A DNA stretch of 64,000 nt. It comes from JL08 sp963765555 (GTDB taxonomy: Bacteria > Pseudomonadota > Alphaproteobacteria > Rhodobacterales > Rhodobacteraceae). Shown one piece after another: positions 56,605 to 64,000 of the stretch. The stretch covers positions 744,001-808,000 of the forward strand of contig CAVXWX010000003.1 of assembly GCA_963765555.1 (NCBI GenBank), read 5' to 3'. The first letter of the stretch is position 1. Each line of letters begins with the position of its first letter. A model generated the notes under the pieces. It saw only the letters and a program-made list of their open reading frames with translations. It was not told the origin of the DNA and ran no database searches. The position numbers were made by a program, and so were the translations under genes.

Positions 56605-58126
56605 CTGAGACCTCATAATAGGCGCGCAGGGCGCGGCGCAGCAATTTTCCGTTGGCCCCTGTCGGCAGCTGCGGCAGGTGCACAAAAGCGCGCGGTTGTT
56701 TGTAACGGGCGAGTTTGGATTGGGCATACCTGTCGAGCGCCGCATCGTCCAGCCGCTTTGGCCCTGTGTAAAACGCGGCGATCAGGCGCACATCCTGTTT
56801 CACCTCGACATCGATCACGCCAATAGCGTCGATGCCCGGCAAATCCGACAGCGCCGCCTCAACCTCGAGCGGGGACACGCGATAGCCGCCCGCGTTCATC
56901 ATATCGTCATCGCGCCCGAGATAGGTGATCTGGCCATCCACCGCCATCGCGCCCTGATCGCCGGTCACAAACCAGTCGCCGCGAAACCGTGCCTTGGTTT
57001 CATCGGGCGCATTCAGATAGCCCAGCATCAACCCCGGATCATCACGGCGCACGGCAATGGTGCCTTCCTGCCCCTGCGGTACGGGGCCGTCATCGCCCAG
57101 AATTGCGACACAGCGCCCAACCTGCGGCGTGCCCAGCGCATCGCCACGCGCGGGGCGCGACGGACCCGACGAAATAAAGGTGGAGCATTCCGACATGCCG
57201 TAAGCCTCGTAAACGTGCGTACCGGTCGCCACATGCCACGCCTCGCGCACCCGCTGGGGCAGCTTTTCACCTGCGCTTAATCCATGGCGCAGATCAGGGG
57301 CCACGATCACCGGCGTGTCCGACAGGATTTTACGGTAGACCCCCGGCGCGGCCGCAAAAATGGTTGCGCGGTGGCGGGCAATCATATCCGAAAGATCGTG
57401 CATGGCGATATCGGCACCGGGGATCAAAGCCGTCGCGCCAAGGGTCCACGGATCCATCAATCCTGTGCCCAGCGTGTAGGTCCAGTTGAACGCGCCTGCA
57501 TGCAACATCCGGTCGTCCGGTTTCAGATCGTACCAATCGCGCATCATCATCTGGCGCGCCCAGATGGCGCGGTGCGCATGGCCCACCGCACGCGGGGTGC
57601 CCGACGTACCTGACGTGTAGATAATATACGCCATCCGGTCGGGATCGCCCATGTCATAGGTAAAATCCGCGCGCCCTGCCGACATTTCGTAAAACGCCTG
57701 CACGCTGTTCAGGTCCAGCGTGCGGGGATGATCGGGGCAGGCGATGGCAGGATCGCGCAACACCGCATCGGGCGACAGATCGGACAGGATGTTCGCCACT
57801 TCGCGTTCGGTCAGTTGCGATGACGTGGGCACCGGGATCAGACCGGCGGCGATAGCACCAAGATAGGCGATGGGAAAATCAACCGAATTTCCCAGCCGCA
57901 TCAAAACCCGCGCGCCCGGTTTCAACCCGGTCTCGCGCAGCCCCTGCGCCACGCCCTGAACCGCCTGTTCCAGACGCGCAAAACTCCAATCCTGCGATCC
58001 GGACAGCGACAGGATCGACAGGGCGGTTTTGTCGGGTACATCGCGCGCGCGGCCCAGAACATAGGCGGCAAGGTTGAACGGGGCGGGGCAGGGCGGCGGC
58101 GGCCCGTGATCAAAGACAGAGAGCAT
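56591..58126 (-). CDS. AMP-dependent acyl-CoA synthetase
   Basis: Adenylate-forming ligase of 511 residues that activates a carboxylic acid to its CoA thioester. Motifs in order: YIIYTSGTSGTPRAV (ATP loop) near residue 165, YGMSECSTF, DWFVTGDQG, and GANGKLLRRAL with the catalytic Lys. It resembles the benzoate/short-acyl branch, but the substrate pocket cannot be read reliably. The ATG at 58126 is used; a TTG two codons upstream is possible. It is divergent from the XRE-cupin regulator across 65 bases, a usual arrangement for a ligand-specific regulator and its target. Confidence 0.87.
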   Translation of the reverse strand: MLSVFDHGPPPPCPAPFNLAAYVLGRARDVPDKTALSILSLSGSQDWSFARLEQAVQGVAQGLRETGLKPGARVLMRLGNSVDFPIAYLGAIAAGLIPVPTSSQLTEREVANILSDLSPDAVLRDPAIACPDHPRTLDLNSVQAFYEMSAGRADFTYDMGDPDRMAYIIYTSGTSGTPRAVGHAHRAIWARQMMMRDWYDLKPDDRMLHAGAFNWTYTLGTGLMDPWTLGATALIPGADIAMHDLSDMIARHRATIFAAAPGVYRKILSDTPVIVAPDLRHGLSAGEKLPQRVREAWHVATGTHVYEAYGMSECSTFISSGPSRPARGDALGTPQVGRCVAILGDDGPVPQGQEGTIAVRRDDPGLMLGYLNAPDETKARFRGDWFVTGDQGAMAVDGQITYLGRDDDMMNAGGYRVSPLEVEAALSDLPGIDAIGVIDVEVKQDVRLIAAFYTGPKRLDDAALDRYAQSKLARYKQPRAFVHLPQLPTGANGKLLRRALRAYYEVSDDQA

Positions 58127-58191
58127 GGCCAACCGCTAGCCCGCAGGCGCGCCCGTTGCAAGTACCCCGATGCAGTTCTATAGACGCAAGC

Positions 58192-58815
58192 ATGAGCGCA
58201 GATGACCCCAAAAACCTGATCCGGATTGCCCGCGAAAACGGGCAGGACGAGACCGCCGAGCCGCTGGATCTGGGCGCGCGCGTGCGTCAGTTGCGCAAAG
58301 CGCGTGACTGGACACTGGAACAGGCCGCCAGTCAGGCCGGGCTGGCACGTTCAACGCTGAGCAAGATCGAAAACGGCCAGATGTCTCCGACCTACGAGGC
58401 GTTGAAAAAGCTGGCGACGGGTCTGGAAATCTCGGTGCCGCAATTGTTCACGGCACCGCAGAAAAGCCGCGTAAACGGGCGTATGGCCATCACCAAATCG
58501 GGCAGCGGCGCTGTGCACGCCACCACCACCTATGAACACGAACTTCTGGGCGACACGCTGACCAAGAAACAAATGCTGCCCTATCGCGCCCGCGTGCGTG
58601 CGCGCAGCATGGATGAATTCGACGGTTGGGTGCGCCACGACGGCGAAGAGTTTCTATATGTGCTGACAGGTGTGATCCGGCTTTATACCGAATTCTATGA
58701 ACCCGTCGAAATGCGCCGCGGCGACAGTGCCTATTACGATGCGGCGATGGGACATAACGTTGTCTCAGTCAGCGACGAAGACGCGTCGATTTTGTGGGTG
58801 ACGTCGCTGGCGTGA
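58192..58815 (+). CDS. XRE-cupin transcriptional regulator
   Basis: A 207-residue regulator with an XRE helix-turn-helix (LGARVRQLRKARDWTLEQAA, then QAGLARSTLSKIENGQMSPT, residues 27-65) and a C-terminal cupin sensor (HDGEEFLYVLTGVIRLY; RRGDSAYYDAAMGH). The ATG at 58192 matches the family; a longer frame to 58156 is unlikely. It is divergent from the acyl-CoA synthetase and probably controls it. Confidence 0.87.
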   Translation: MSADDPKNLIRIARENGQDETAEPLDLGARVRQLRKARDWTLEQAASQAGLARSTLSKIENGQMSPTYEALKKLATGLEISVPQLFTAPQKSRVNGRMAITKSGSGAVHATTTYEHELLGDTLTKKQMLPYRARVRARSMDEFDGWVRHDGEEFLYVLTGVIRLYTEFYEPVEMRRGDSAYYDAAMGHNVVSVSDEDASILWVTSLA

Positions 58816-58848
58816 CGGCACGCCCCTGCACAGCAGATGTGATCGGCC

Positions 58849-60738
58849 CTAATTCGGGTCAAACCACCACATTTCCGGCATGAAATTCGGCCCGTCCCCG
58901 TAAACCGGCAGACGATCAGGAAAATGCAGCTCTTTGACATGGGCGATGCGCCCGACGGTGTATTGCCAGAACGGAATGACATACCGCCCCGTCGTCAGCA
59001 CCCGATCGAGCGCGCGCGCCGCCGCCACAAAATCATCGCGGCTTTCCGAGGTCAGCAACACATCAATCATCGCGTCCGCTGCGGGGGATTTCATCCCCAT
59101 CAGATTGCGTGATCCGGGCGCGTCTGCATTTGCAGACCCCCAGTAAAAGCGTTGTTCATTGCCCGGTGACAGGGACAGTTCGCGCCGGAACGACGTCATG
59201 TCAAAATCAAATTCGGCCGTGCGCCCGGTAAACTGTGCATTGTCGACAGTTTCGATATCGGCCTGAATGCCCAAGCGCGCCAGCGCCGATATATAAAGCT
59301 CGGCAATCGACTGGCTTTCGGTATCGCCCTGTTTCAGCAGAATGGTGAAAGAAAACGCGGCCCCTTGCGCATTGCGTAAAACGCCGTTTTGTACAGTCCA
59401 TCCGGCGCGCGCGAACAGATCGGTTGCCTTGCGCAGGTTGGCGCGGTTGCGGGCTGATCCATCGCCTAGGGGCAGGGCGTACCCATCCAGCGCATCCGGC
59501 GGCAAGCTGTCTGCGAACGGGGCCAGCAATTCGACCACACGGCCCGTTGCGGCACCCGGTTGCATCGCCAGTTCGGAATTCGAGAAGTAAGACGAAATAC
59601 GCGGCTGCGCGCCGCCGGTGAATGTATCGTTGATGAATTCGAAATTGAACGCATGGATCAGCGCATCGCGCACATCCAGATTGTCAAACGGCGCGCGCCG
59701 TGTGTTCATCACAAACCCTGTCATGCCCGATGGCTTGGAATGGGGTATTTCAGATTTCACCACATCCCCGCGCAGCGCTGCAGGAAAATCATACTGGGTG
59801 TCCCATTTTTCGGCATTGAATTCGCGCAAGGCAGTCAGGGTTCCGGCCTTGAACGCCTCGAACAGAACCGAATTGTCGCCGAAGAAATCGATCCGGATTT
59901 CATCCAGATTATGGGTGCCGCGCCGCAGGGGCAGATCATTGCCCCAATAATCGGGGTTGCGGGTCAGCGTGACGTAGCGCCCGGCTTCGAAACTGCTGAC
60001 GGAATAGGGCGCGCTGCCGATGGGGATGGTGTCCAATGCCGCTTCGGCAAAATCGATCCCGTCCCATTGCGCCTTTTTCAGAATCGGGCGCAATCCGGCA
60101 ATCAGCGCCAGTTCGCGGTCCGCGGTGTTAAAGGTCAGGCGCAGCGAACGCGGACCGGTCTGTTCAATGCTTTCAATCTGGGATCGCAAACCGTGATAAC
60201 GCGGGTGGCCTTGGGTGCCCAGAACCTCGTATGACCAGATCACATCCTCGACCGTGACGGGGCTGCCATCTGAAAACCGTGCCTCGGGGCGCAGGGTGAA
60301 TTCCACCCAATCCCGATTCGGCCCGACATCTATCGATTCGGCCAAAAGACCGTAAAGCGTGAACGGTTCATCCCAACTGCGCCCCATAAGAGACTCGTAT
60401 GCAAAAAACCGCAGTTGCCACGGCGGGGTGCCTTTGCGCACGAAAGGATTGAGCGAGTCAAAGCCGCCGGTGTTGCCCAAAACAATGCGCCCGCCCTTGG
60501 GCGCATCCGGATTGGCATACGGCAGCGACACAAAATCAGGTGGTAGGTCGGGTGTGCCATACATAGCTATGGCATGCTGCGGCGCGCTATACCCGATATT
60601 GGCGAATAGAAGAGTGGCAAGAATCAGCGCATAAAGACGCAGAAAACCGCCGACGGGTTGGAAATAAACTGATCGCACTTTGGCAACAATCCTGCTCTGC
60701 CCTTGTTTTGTTTGCGCAGACGGTAACGGCAGTTTCAT
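58849..60738 (-). CDS. Family 5 extracellular solute-binding protein (peptide ABC transporter type)
   Basis: Periplasmic binding protein of up to 629 residues, like YejA/OppA, for peptides or similar solutes. A basic N-terminus precedes the hydrophobic signal (LRLYALILATLLFANIGYSA, residues 34-53); the true start may be one of the internal codons closer to it. Family features include GGRIVLGNTGGFDSLNPF, FTLRPEARFSDGSPVTVEDV and VTLTRNPDYWG. No permease or ATPase gene of the system follows in the window (the gene is convergent with the XRE regulator), so it is an orphan here. A predicted small RNA is transcribed divergently upstream. Confidence 0.88.
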   Translation of the reverse strand: MKLPLPSAQTKQGQSRIVAKVRSVYFQPVGGFLRLYALILATLLFANIGYSAPQHAIAMYGTPDLPPDFVSLPYANPDAPKGGRIVLGNTGGFDSLNPFVRKGTPPWQLRFFAYESLMGRSWDEPFTLYGLLAESIDVGPNRDWVEFTLRPEARFSDGSPVTVEDVIWSYEVLGTQGHPRYHGLRSQIESIEQTGPRSLRLTFNTADRELALIAGLRPILKKAQWDGIDFAEAALDTIPIGSAPYSVSSFEAGRYVTLTRNPDYWGNDLPLRRGTHNLDEIRIDFFGDNSVLFEAFKAGTLTALREFNAEKWDTQYDFPAALRGDVVKSEIPHSKPSGMTGFVMNTRRAPFDNLDVRDALIHAFNFEFINDTFTGGAQPRISSYFSNSELAMQPGAATGRVVELLAPFADSLPPDALDGYALPLGDGSARNRANLRKATDLFARAGWTVQNGVLRNAQGAAFSFTILLKQGDTESQSIAELYISALARLGIQADIETVDNAQFTGRTAEFDFDMTSFRRELSLSPGNEQRFYWGSANADAPGSRNLMGMKSPAADAMIDVLLTSESRDDFVAAARALDRVLTTGRYVIPFWQYTVGRIAHVKELHFPDRLPVYGDGPNFMPEMWWFDPN

Positions 60739-60757
60739 GTCTTTTCAAACTTTTAGC

Positions 60758-60786
60758 TTGGATGCAGGCTCGGAATTGCTTATAAA
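60758..60786 (+). promoter_or_regulatory. Predicted promoter of small RNA gene
   Basis: TTGGAT (60758-60763) and TATAAA (60781-60786) are 17 bases apart on the plus strand, with no coding sequence downstream until 61114. It points to a hairpin and a strong terminator 55-80 bases away. It lies upstream of, and opposite to, the solute-binding-protein gene. Confidence 0.6.
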
Positions 60787-60792
60787 GAATTC

Positions 60793-60868
60793 ACTGCTCG
60801 ATAGGTTTCTTGCCTGTATGAAACCTGCCTCAATAACTTAACGCCCGCTTCGTGCGGGCGTTTTTTTT
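60793..60868 (+). ncRNA. Predicted small regulatory RNA
   Basis: Downstream of the promoter at 60758-60786 lies a non-coding stretch of about 76 bases. It contains a perfect seven-pair hairpin, AGGTTTC (60803-60809) with GAAACCT (60820-60826) and loop TTGCCTGTAT, a short AT-rich single-stranded linker (AATAACTTAA), and then a rho-independent terminator. This is the standard build of an Hfq-dependent small RNA, and hfq is present in the window. The gene is divergent from a peptide-type solute-binding protein. No similarity to a known RNA is claimed. Confidence 0.6.
60842..60868 (+). terminator. Strong rho-independent terminator
   Basis: CGCCCGC (60842-60848) and GCGGGCG (60854-60860) pair around the loop TTCGT and are followed by eight T. 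Flanking AA/TT extend the stem to nine pairs. No protein gene on the plus strand ends nearby, so the transcript it ends must be the predicted small RNA. Confidence 0.9.
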
Positions 60869-61055
60869 GCGCAGACCTTTTGTTTACTGGCCCTTCAATC
60901 ATGGGGCGGTTCTACACATACCGGCGCGACACACCACACAAATCGGCCGGCCCCGCCCCAACGGAACCGATTCTTTTCCACGCGCCAAATTGCGCAACGA
61001 ACCGGACCTCAGGCTGTGTTGCTATTGAGTTGAAGTCTTTTGGGTTTATTTCGCA
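60869..61055. other. Intergenic region upstream of bdhA
   Basis: About 190 bases between the small-RNA terminator and the shared 19-base element. I see no gene, no convincing -35/-10 pair and only a short palindrome TTGCGCAA near 60990. The bdhA promoter must lie here or over the shared element at 61056-61074. Confidence 0.4.
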
Positions 61056-61074
61056 TTTGCAGCATGACAGATTG
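61056..61074 (+). promoter_or_regulatory. 19-base element shared with the hfq upstream region
   Basis: TTTGCAGCATGACAGATTG lies about 40 bases before the bdhA ATG and agrees with 40964-40982 upstream of hfq in 17 of 19 positions. The two differences are transitions at adjacent positions in the middle (GTA versus ATG). It could be a regulator site or a promoter element. Confidence 0.45.
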
Positions 61075-61113
61075 CGCCAAACGCCACCGACCCCACCCAA
61101 AAGGAGAGATTGC

Positions 61114-61887
61114 ATGACCCTGTCAGGAAAAACCGCCGTGATCACCGGATCGAATTCAGGGATCGGACTGGGCATCGCCATCGAACTGGCCAAGGCAGGG
61201 GCCGATGTGGTGCTGAATTCCTTTACCGACCGGCCCGAAGACCACGCCATCGCAGACGGCATCGCCAAAGATCACGGGGTCAAGGCACGTTATATTCAGG
61301 CCGATATGTCCAAGGGCGATCAGTGCCGCGCGCTGATCGAACAGGCGGGGGCCTGTGATATTCTGGTGAACAACGCCGGCATTCAGCATGTCTGCCCGAT
61401 TGACAGCTTTCCGGTCGACAAATGGGATGCCATCATCGCCATCAACCTCAGTTCGGCGTTTCACACAACCGCCGCTGCACTGCCGCTTATGCGCAAGGCC
61501 GGTTGGGGCAGGGTGGTCAACATCGCATCCGCGCACGGATTGACAGCCAGCCCGTACAAATCGGCCTATATCGCCGCCAAGCACGGGGTTGTCGGCCTGA
61601 CCAAGACAACCGCGCTGGAAACCGCGCAAGAACCGATCACTGCCAATGCGATCTGCCCCGGTTATGTCCTGACCCCGCTGGTCGAGGCGCAAATTCCCGA
61701 CACGATGAAGGAATATGACATGAGCCGCGAAGACGTGATCAAGAACGTCATGCTGACCCGTCAACCGTCCAAGGAATTCGCGACCGTGGAACAGATGGGC
61801 GGCACCACCGTGTTTTTGTGTTCCGACGCCGCCGCCCAGATCACCGGCACCACCATCAGCGTGGATGGCGGCTGGACCGCGCTATAG
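61114..61887 (+). CDS. bdhA: 3-hydroxybutyrate dehydrogenase
   Basis: SDR enzyme that interconverts 3-hydroxybutyrate and acetoacetate, in polyhydroxybutyrate or ketone-body use. The 257 residues show the cofactor loop TGSNSGIGLGIA, NNAGIQHV, and the catalytic Tyr/Lys in YIAAKHGVVG; SAHGLTASPYKSAY and the final ITGTTISVDGGW are typical of BdhA. The ATG at 61114 follows AAGGAG. It leads a compact operon with a pentapeptide protein (11-base gap) and a patatin lipase. Confidence 0.92.
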   Translation: MTLSGKTAVITGSNSGIGLGIAIELAKAGADVVLNSFTDRPEDHAIADGIAKDHGVKARYIQADMSKGDQCRALIEQAGACDILVNNAGIQHVCPIDSFPVDKWDAIIAINLSSAFHTTAAALPLMRKAGWGRVVNIASAHGLTASPYKSAYIAAKHGVVGLTKTTALETAQEPITANAICPGYVLTPLVEAQIPDTMKEYDMSREDVIKNVMLTRQPSKEFATVEQMGGTTVFLCSDAAAQITGTTISVDGGWTAL

Positions 61888-61898
61888 GAGGGTTGGGC

Positions 61899-62108
61899 GT
61901 GATCACCCACAAAAATGCCGATTTGCATGGCGCTGATTTCGAAGACGTGAACCTGTCGCAAAGCCGGTTTGAGGATGTGACGCTGGAAGGGTCGGTGATG
62001 AACAACATCAGCCTGAAAAACGTGCGCATCACCGATTGCTGTATCGATGGTATGACGATCAACGGCGTTCTGGTGACCGATCTGTTTGCGGCCTATCGCG
62101 CCAGATGA
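61899..62108 (+). CDS. Small pentapeptide-repeat protein
   Basis: A 69-residue protein starting at a GTG (61899) with a TAGGAGGGT ribosome site. Residues 5-60 are pentapeptide repeats of the A(D/N)Lxx type (ADLHGADFEDVNLSQSRFED, VTLEGSVMNN and on), forming a short right-handed beta-helix of about two and a half turns. Its stop overlaps the patatin start (ATGA). Role unknown; its place between bdhA and a lipase suggests a link to storage polymer or lipid handling. Confidence 0.75.
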   Translation: MITHKNADLHGADFEDVNLSQSRFEDVTLEGSVMNNISLKNVRITDCCIDGMTINGVLVTDLFAAYRAR

Positions 62109-63136
62109 GCAAACTGCGCATCAATCTCGCGCTTCAGGGCGGGGGCGCGCATGGCGCGTTTACGTGGGGTGTGCTGGATCGTCTGTTACAGGATGATGAT
62201 ATCGAGATTGCCGGTATTTCCGGCACATCGGCGGGGGCCCTGAACGGGGCTGCGCTGAAGGCGGGAATGCTGAAAGGCGGCAAGCAGGGCGCGCGCGACA
62301 ATCTGGACTGGTTGTGGAGCAAGGTCAGCGCGGTGCAGGACAATGCGCTTGCGGGCTGGATGTATTCGTCGGGCCCGCAAGCCTATTCCCGCATGATCGA
62401 AAACTCCCTGCCGTTCATGATGGCCGATACATGGTCGCGCATGGTGTCGCCCTATAGCTACGGGCCGTTCTATTCCAACCCGCTGCGTCCCATTGTCGAA
62501 AAATTCGATTTTTCCTCGGTCTGCGCACAGGAGGGTCCGGCCCTGTTCATCTGTGCCACCCGCGTGCGCAACGGTAAAATCCGTGTCTTTGCCGGTGATG
62601 ATATCACAACCGAAGCGATCATGGCCTCGGCCTGCCTGCCGACCCTGTTCAAGGCGGTCGAATTGCACGACAGCGAAACCAACCAGACCGAGGCGTTCTG
62701 GGATGGTGGCTATACCGGAAATCCCGCGCTGTTTCCTTTGTTTGATGAAGATTTGCCCAGCGATATCGTGATCATCAACATCAATCCGCTGGAGCGCGAC
62801 AGCGTCCCGCGCACCCCGCAGCAAATCCAGAACCGGATCAACGAAATCAGCTTCAATTCATCGCTGTTGCGCGAATTGCGCGCGATTTCCTTTGTCCAGC
62901 GTCTGCTGGAACGGGGCACGCTGAAACAAACCGAGATGAAGCGCGTGCTGATCCACATGATTGCCGATGATGCGCTGATGAACGATCTGTCGGTCGCCAC
63001 CAAGCTGGTGCCCACCCCCTATGTGCTGAAAACCCTGAAAACGGCGGGGCAGCAGGCGGCGGATGGGTTCATTGCCACCCACAAGGCGGCGCTGAACAAA
63101 CGCAGTTCAGTCGATATGAAAGAGATGTTCGGCTGA
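62105..63136 (+). CDS. Patatin-like phospholipase
   Basis: A 343-residue cytoplasmic Ser-Asp dyad lipase. The oxyanion motif is ALQGGGAHGAFTWGVLD at residue 9, the nucleophile Ser is in GISGTSAGAL, and the catalytic Asp is in WDGGYTGNP. The C-terminal region is helical. In many alphaproteobacteria such a gene neighbours bdhA, and a role in breaking down intracellular polyhydroxybutyrate or lipids is plausible but inferred. It is translationally coupled to the pentapeptide protein. Confidence 0.87.
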   Translation: MSKLRINLALQGGGAHGAFTWGVLDRLLQDDDIEIAGISGTSAGALNGAALKAGMLKGGKQGARDNLDWLWSKVSAVQDNALAGWMYSSGPQAYSRMIENSLPFMMADTWSRMVSPYSYGPFYSNPLRPIVEKFDFSSVCAQEGPALFICATRVRNGKIRVFAGDDITTEAIMASACLPTLFKAVELHDSETNQTEAFWDGGYTGNPALFPLFDEDLPSDIVIININPLERDSVPRTPQQIQNRINEISFNSSLLRELRAISFVQRLLERGTLKQTEMKRVLIHMIADDALMNDLSVATKLVPTPYVLKTLKTAGQQAADGFIATHKAALNKRSSVDMKEMFG

Positions 63137-63272
63137 GCCGCGAACGGCAAAGCCGGAAAGAAATACGGTTCATGGCGCATTTGGTCTGTCGGGGTTTGAC
63201 CAGCATCAATGCATTGGCATGAACCTGCACTAGCGTGACGTTCAGACCGGATGGTTGCGCTGGATACCGGAA

Positions 63273-64000
63273 ATGCTCTTTTCTCGTCGCACTTTTGTTT
63301 ATGGCGCTGCTGCCTTGTGTGGCGGCGCGCTGTTTGGCGGCGGGTATGCCATCGGTTCCTACACCGAAACCATTTCCGCCGCCCGCGCACGGATCGACCA
63401 GAAAAGCAGGCTTGTTCCCACTCTGTTCGGCGATCTGGAATATGCTGTCGAAGGACGTGGCAAACCCATCCTGATGATTCACGGAACAGGCGGTGGATTT
63501 GATCAGGGGTTACGGTTTGCAAGTGGTTTGATTTCGTCAGGGTTCGAAGTCATCGCACCATCGCGTTTCGGATATTTGCGAAGCGATTTCCCATCTTACC
63601 CGACATCTGAAAACCAAGCGGATGCATTTGTTGATTTACTGGATGCTTTGCAAATCGACAAGATACCCGTCGCAGGCGGGTCTGCGGGCGCATTGTCTGC
63701 GGCGCAGTTTGCCCTGCGCCATCCAGACAGGTGTTCACATCTGGTGTTGATCGTCCCCGCCATGAACCTCAGCAACCGCGACCCGGTCGAATTTACCCGG
63801 CTTCAACGCTATTTTGTTGGAAAGTTACTGACGTCAGACCGCTGGTTCTGGGCAGCTTTGAAACTGGCGCCAGACCAATTGATCCGCACGTTACTGGCCA
63901 CTGATCCGGCCCTGCTTGACAAGGTCGAAACCTCGGAACGCAACAGGGCGCGCCTGCTACTAGGAGATTTGATGCCGATCAGCCAGCGCGCGACCGGCAT
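63273..64000 (+). CDS. Alpha/beta hydrolase, partial at window end
   Basis: An open frame from the ATG at 63273 to the end of the window (242 complete codons, no stop). The N-terminus MLFSRRTFVYGAAALCGGAL looks like a twin-arginine or membrane-anchor signal. The catalytic part has ILMIHGTGGGFDQG (oxyanion) and the elbow VAGGSAGALSAAQFA with the nucleophile Ser; the acid and His should lie beyond the edge. AT content is slightly above the neighbours. The substrate is unknown. Confidence 0.8.
   Translation, partial: MLFSRRTFVYGAAALCGGALFGGGYAIGSYTETISAARARIDQKSRLVPTLFGDLEYAVEGRGKPILMIHGTGGGFDQGLRFASGLISSGFEVIAPSRFGYLRSDFPSYPTSENQADAFVDLLDALQIDKIPVAGGSAGALSAAQFALRHPDRCSHLVLIVPAMNLSNRDPVEFTRLQRYFVGKLLTSDRWFWAALKLAPDQLIRTLLATDPALLDKVETSERNRARLLLGDLMPISQRATG

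Noticed and set aside
1..64000. CRISPR arrays, insertion sequences, phage genes, tRNA and rRNA genes
   Set aside because: I looked for regularly spaced repeats, transposase motifs, integrases and cloverleaf-type sequences in the gaps and found none that I could support.

Overview
The window looks like a chromosomal segment of a Rhodobacterales alphaproteobacterium (Roseobacter/Rhodobacter group). The evidence is the GC-rich coding sequence, the gene order dusB-ntrB-ntrC-ntrY-ntrX-trkA-trkH-hfq-hflX, an NtrC without the GAFTGA loop, a HemB with aspartates in place of the zinc cysteines, and several families I associate mainly with this order (DUF6456 and DUF6477 proteins, MttB-family methyltransferase). 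I see no phage, insertion sequence, CRISPR array, rRNA or tRNA. Most of the window is housekeeping DNA with short intergenic gaps.

Layout. 0-5 kb: hisI, gluQRS, a methyltransferase, trmFO, a structured intergenic element, a crotonase and a PaaI thioesterase. 4.9-6 kb: rplM-rpsI with a promoter and a strong terminator. 6-10.3 kb: a minus-strand group of an acyltransferase, an FkbM methyltransferase, a TetR regulator and PPK2. 10.3-14 kb: alpha/beta hydrolase, metA, a P-loop ATPase and an EamA transporter. 14-17 kb: a FadL-type porin with an operator-like palindrome over its promoter, another EamA transporter and another FkbM methyltransferase. 17-22.8 kb: guaA, mttB, DUF6477, DUF6456 and DoxX proteins. 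22.9-30 kb: lipA, two c-type cytochromes, hpt with a coupled small membrane protein, a RatA-like protein, MmgE/PrpD, cinA, pgpA and ispDF. 30-42.6 kb: the nitrogen and potassium regulatory block (dusB, ntrBC, ntrYX, trkAH, hfq, hflX). 42.6-50.3 kb: small unknowns, a penicillin acylase, 3-hydroxyisobutyrate-type dehydrogenase, an odd SDR, a SYLF lipoprotein, a PfpI protein and hemB. 50.4-58.8 kb: a membrane protein, mfd, an MFS pump, a potassium channel, a DsbA-like protein, an acyl-CoA synthetase and a XRE-cupin regulator. 58.8-64 kb: a peptide-type solute-binding protein, a predicted small RNA, then bdhA, a pentapeptide protein and a patatin lipase, and a partial hydrolase.

The dominant oddity is reading-frame damage. 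I count 33 one-base indels in 17 otherwise intact, well-conserved genes. Thirty-one are apparent insertions and two are deletions; 13 insertions lie in about 2.2 kb of mfd. Removing or adding the single bases restores full-length proteins whose lengths are whole codons. The simplest reading is residual insertion error in a long-read assembly, not gene decay. It has produced misleading frames, such as an artificial L13-S9 fusion.

The best candidates for undescribed biology are small and intergenic. They are a promoter-hairpin-terminator small RNA gene at 60.76-60.87 kb next to a peptide ABC-transporter gene; a 75-95 base multi-hairpin element at 3.32-3.42 kb; a 19-base element shared upstream of hfq and bdhA; a 22-base element repeated after hisI and the DoxX gene; an ACGT-type palindrome over the fadL promoter; and nested palindromes before dusB-ntrBC. 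No large novel system is evident.
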